A DNA stretch of 32,975 nucleotides from Phenylobacterium sp. (GTDB lineage Bacteria > Pseudomonadota > Alphaproteobacteria > Caulobacterales > Caulobacteraceae): positions 1-32,975 of the forward strand of contig NZ_SSMZ01000210.1 in the NCBI RefSeq assembly GCF_004799395.1. Direction: 5' to 3'. Numbering within the stretch: position 1 is the stretch's first letter; the number at the start of each line of letters is the position of its first letter. Below are positions 31,336 to 32,975 of the stretch, piece by piece. The notes under the pieces are model-generated. The model was given only the letters and a program-made list of their open reading frames with translations. It ran no database searches and was not told the DNA's origin. The position numbers and the translations under genes are program-made.

Positions 31336-32142
31336 ATGATAGACCGACGCGTCCTGTTGGCGACCCTGAGCGCTAGCGCCGCGGCTTCGCTTAGCCTCCC
31401 TCCGGGCCTGGCCGCCGCGTCCGCGCCGCCGAAGGCGCGCAACGTCGTCCTCGTACACGGGCTATTCGCTGACGGATCGTGCTGGTCGCAGGTGATCGCA
31501 CGTCTGCAGGCGGCCGGTCTCAACGTCACGTCCGTGCAGAATCCTCTGACGACGTTGCCCGACGCGGTGGCCTCGGCCGAGCGCGTGCTGGCCCGGCAGG
31601 ATGGCCCGACGGTTCTGGTGGGGCATTCCTTTTCGGGGATGATCGTCACCGAGGCCGGCCTGCATCCCAATGTCTCGGCGCTCGTCTATGTGGCGGCGCG
31701 GGCGCCGGATGCGGGCGAAGACTACGCCGCGCTGGCCAAGGGCTTTCCGACGCCGCCGGCCACCGCCGGTATCGTGTTCGATGGCGATGAGGGTCGCCTC
31801 AGCGAGGCCGCGTTCCTACGCGACTTTGCCGGCGACCTGCCGCAAGCGAAAGCGAAGGTGCTTTATGCCACCCAGGAGCCCTTCAACAGGACGCTGCTGA
31901 CCGGCAGGACCACGCAGGCGGCCTGGCGCTCGAAGCCCAGTTTCTATGCCGTGTCGACGGAAGATCGGACAATCAATCCAGATCTCGAAAGGTTCATGGC
32001 CAAGCGCATGGGCGCCAAGACCATCGAGGTAAAGGCCAGCCATCTGTCGATGATCTCTCATCCGGCCGAAATCACGAGACTCATCATGGAAGCGACGGGC
32101 CTTCACGGCGCGCATGCGCGGCTGGACGACGGCGCTGGCTAG
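31336..32142 (+). CDS. Exported alpha/beta hydrolase
   Basis: A 268-residue alpha/beta-fold hydrolase. The nucleophile elbow is GHSFSG (Ser98), with Asp210 (STEDRTINPD) and His236 (KASHLSMISHP) as the probable triad. NVVLVHGLFADGSCW forms the oxyanion region. This group resembles small-molecule esterases of the salicylate-esterase or RsbQ-like superfamily; the substrate is unknown. The N-terminus reads MIDRRVLLATLSASAAASLS, a Tat-like signal (RRVLL), so the enzyme probably acts in the periplasm. ATG 31336 is supported by GGAGG 5 nt upstream; in-frame starts at 31288 (TTG) and 31324 (ATG) are less likely. Its stop coincides with the first base of the 30-bp direct repeat. Confidence 0.85.
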   Translation: MIDRRVLLATLSASAAASLSLPPGLAAASAPPKARNVVLVHGLFADGSCWSQVIARLQAAGLNVTSVQNPLTTLPDAVASAERVLARQDGPTVLVGHSFSGMIVTEAGLHPNVSALVYVAARAPDAGEDYAALAKGFPTPPATAGIVFDGDEGRLSEAAFLRDFAGDLPQAKAKVLYATQEPFNRTLLTGRTTQAAWRSKPSFYAVSTEDRTINPDLERFMAKRMGAKTIEVKASHLSMISHPAEITRLIMEATGLHGAHARLDDGAG

Positions 32143-32171
32143 TGTTCCGACGCAGTGATTATGACTCTTTG
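32142..32171 (+). repeat. 30-bp direct repeat, left copy
   Basis: Starts GTGTTCCGACGCAGTGA and ends TATGACTCTTTG, differing at one internal base (T against C) from the right copy at 32662-32691. The copies are 520 bp apart and flank the toxin remnant and antitoxin. Confidence 0.9.
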
Positions 32172-32311
32172 AGCGACCGCCCGACGCGTCGCGATGGCCA
32201 GCCATCCGTGGGCCGAACCAACCCGGCAAATTCACTGCGTCGCAACGCGACATCGACGACGCGAAGAGCTGCTGGGATGACTACAAGAGTCGAAAGAAAG
32301 GTAAGGCGTGA
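32165..32311 (+). pseudogene. C-terminal remnant of a RelE/HigB-type toxin
   Basis: The frame ends SQRDIDDAKSCWDDYKSRKK-GKA, which resembles the conserved C-terminus of phage-derived RelE/HigB killer proteins (KSTQxxDIxxAKxxWxDYKxR). It stops one base before the antitoxin start, the normal toxin-antitoxin spacing. Upstream of about 32229 the homology is gone, stop codons at 32156 and 32162 are in frame, and no start codon is present. The toxin is therefore inactive here; about two thirds of the gene is missing and replaced by sequence that begins with the direct repeat. Confidence 0.65.
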
Positions 32312-32312
32312 G

Positions 32313-32642
32313 ATGCCACTAACCCGTTCGTTCAAAGAGACCGTTCAACTTCGAGTCCAGCAGGACCCTGCGTTTGCAGCGGCGCTCCTCGCCGAGAGCG
32401 TGGATGCCTTTCTCGGTGGAGACATCGAGACGGGTAAGGCCGTTTTGCGCGACTACATCAACGCGACGATTGGATTTGAGAAGCTGGGAACCGTGACGGG
32501 CACACCGCCCAAGAGCCTCATGCGGATGTTTGGGCCGAGCGGAAATCCGAACGCTCGCAATCTCTTTGGCGTGCTCGGTGAGTTGCAAAGACAATCCGGT
32601 GTGCATTTGCGCGCGCAGTCCGGGCGCGAGCCTGCACTTTGA
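32313..32642 (+). CDS. Antitoxin-type HTH protein (HigA-like addiction module antidote)
   Basis: A 109-residue protein, MPLTRSFKETVQLRVQQDPA... with a helix-turn-helix-like C-terminal half (FEKLGTVTGTPPKSLMRMFG, NPNARNLFGVLGELQRQSG). It matches the addiction-module antidote/XRE group normally encoded directly downstream of a RelE-like toxin. Here its toxin partner survives only as a C-terminal fragment, so it is an orphan antitoxin, possibly acting as a regulator or as protection against a related toxin elsewhere. The start at 32313 is chosen over ATG 32277 because it fits the family N-terminus (MPLTRxFKETV) and follows AAGGCGTGAG. It lies between the two direct-repeat copies. Confidence 0.82.
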   Translation: MPLTRSFKETVQLRVQQDPAFAAALLAESVDAFLGGDIETGKAVLRDYINATIGFEKLGTVTGTPPKSLMRMFGPSGNPNARNLFGVLGELQRQSGVHLRAQSGREPAL

Positions 32643-32661
32643 AAGCAAGGGCCGGAGGCTC

Positions 32662-32691
32662 GTGTTCCGACGCAGTGACTATGACTCTTTG
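32662..32691 (+). repeat. 30-bp direct repeat, right copy
   Basis: 29 of 30 bases match the left copy (32142-32171). It begins 19 bp after the antitoxin stop. The flanks of the two copies are unrelated. Confidence 0.9.
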
Positions 32692-32789
32692 GCGTGGCAG
32701 GTTGCGGACATCCAGCGGCAACCTCTTCGGCTATGGCGATGACCCAGGAGACTGCCGCTCAATAGACTGCTCCAGTAGGATCGCCCGCG

Positions 32790-32975
32790 CTATGCCACCT
32801 CGGCCAGAGAGTAGCTCGTACTGCGGCCGCCGGCAGCGTCCTTCACAAGCATCTCCTGTTTGACCAGATCACTGATGTCCCGTGATGCCGTATCCTGAGA
32901 GCACTTCGCGAGCGCCGCGTACTTCGAGGAAGTCAGCTTGCCTTCGAAGCCGTTGAGTAGGCGATTGAGGACGAG
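32790..32975 (-). CDS. Fic-family protein, C-terminal part (5' end outside window)
   Basis: A minus-strand frame enters at the right edge and stops at 32790, giving the last 61 residues: LLNGFEGKLTSSKYAALAKC, then SQDTASRDISDLVKQEMLV and GGRSTSYSL. This is the winged-helix tail (TASRDISDLV recognition helix, GGRSTSYSL wing) seen at the C-terminus of many Fic/DOC AMP-transferase family proteins. The catalytic Fic motif (HPFxxGNGR) would lie outside the window. The tail alone also occurs in other winged-helix proteins, so the assignment is probable only. It converges with the antitoxin remnant locus. Confidence 0.65.
   Translation of the reverse strand, partial: LVLNRLLNGFEGKLTSSKYAALAKCSQDTASRDISDLVKQEMLVKDAAGGRSTSYSLAEVA

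Noticed and set aside
32662-32742. Frame reading through the right direct repeat (FRRSDYDSLAWQV...)
   Set aside because: No start codon or recognisable family; the match with the left copy only reflects the shared 30 bases.
32142-32789. Integron cassette with attC sites around the antitoxin
   Set aside because: The 30-bp repeats lack the RYYYAAC/GTTRRRY core pairs and the internal palindrome of attC.

Overview
This window is GC-rich chromosomal DNA from an alphaproteobacterium, most likely Caulobacterales (a Phenylobacterium/Caulobacter-like organism). The lineage call is an inference from the cysE/DUF3126 neighbourhood, the alphaproteobacterial form of the PEP-CTERM tail, the NodT-type efflux lipoprotein, the MbfA-type ferritin/VIT1 fusion and the style of the intergenic repeats. 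I see no rRNA, tRNA or CRISPR array.

Layout. 0-6 kb: the C-terminal end of a sulfotransferase, a class I glutamine amidotransferase, a CYP199-like cytochrome P450, then (minus strand) a secreted repeat protein with a PEP-CTERM tail and two small exported lipocalin-like proteins. The gaps here carry at least five copies of a hairpin-forming repeat with core GGGTCGAAAGCGGTC, which I did not find in the remaining 27 kb. 6.4-8.5 kb: a 3-hydroxyisobutyrate-dehydrogenase-like enzyme and an aldo/keto reductase, probably co-transcribed.

8.5-19.5 kb is the centrepiece: eight same-strand genes that overlap or lie within about 15 bp of each other. They encode an RND efflux pump (permease, adaptor and outer membrane factor, in that order), an MbfA-like ferritin/VIT1 membrane protein, and CyoABCD, a complete bo3-type quinol oxidase without cyoE. 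The order suggests one transcript linking efflux, iron export and respiration. It is followed on the same strand by a quinone-reductase-like MDR enzyme, a Dps ferritin with all its ferroxidase ligands, a DcaP-like coiled-coil porin with an unusually long N-terminus, and a 56-residue protein with an FPASDP motif. Iron and peroxide handling is the common theme (MbfA, Dps).

23.4-25.7 kb: a gene-free stretch of about 500 bp, then a minus-strand mobC-relaxase pair, which marks an integrated mobilisable element or its remnant. 25.7-29.3 kb returns to housekeeping genes: DUF2239, an SRAP (YedK/HMCES) DNA-protein crosslink protein, DUF3126, cysE, a NUDIX hydrolase and a nitroreductase. 29.4-32.1 kb: an SDR protein lacking the catalytic Tyr and Lys, divergent from a LysR regulator, then an exported alpha/beta hydrolase. 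The right edge holds a decayed toxin and an intact antitoxin, flanked by a 30-bp direct repeat with one mismatch, and the C-terminal end of a Fic-family protein running off the window.
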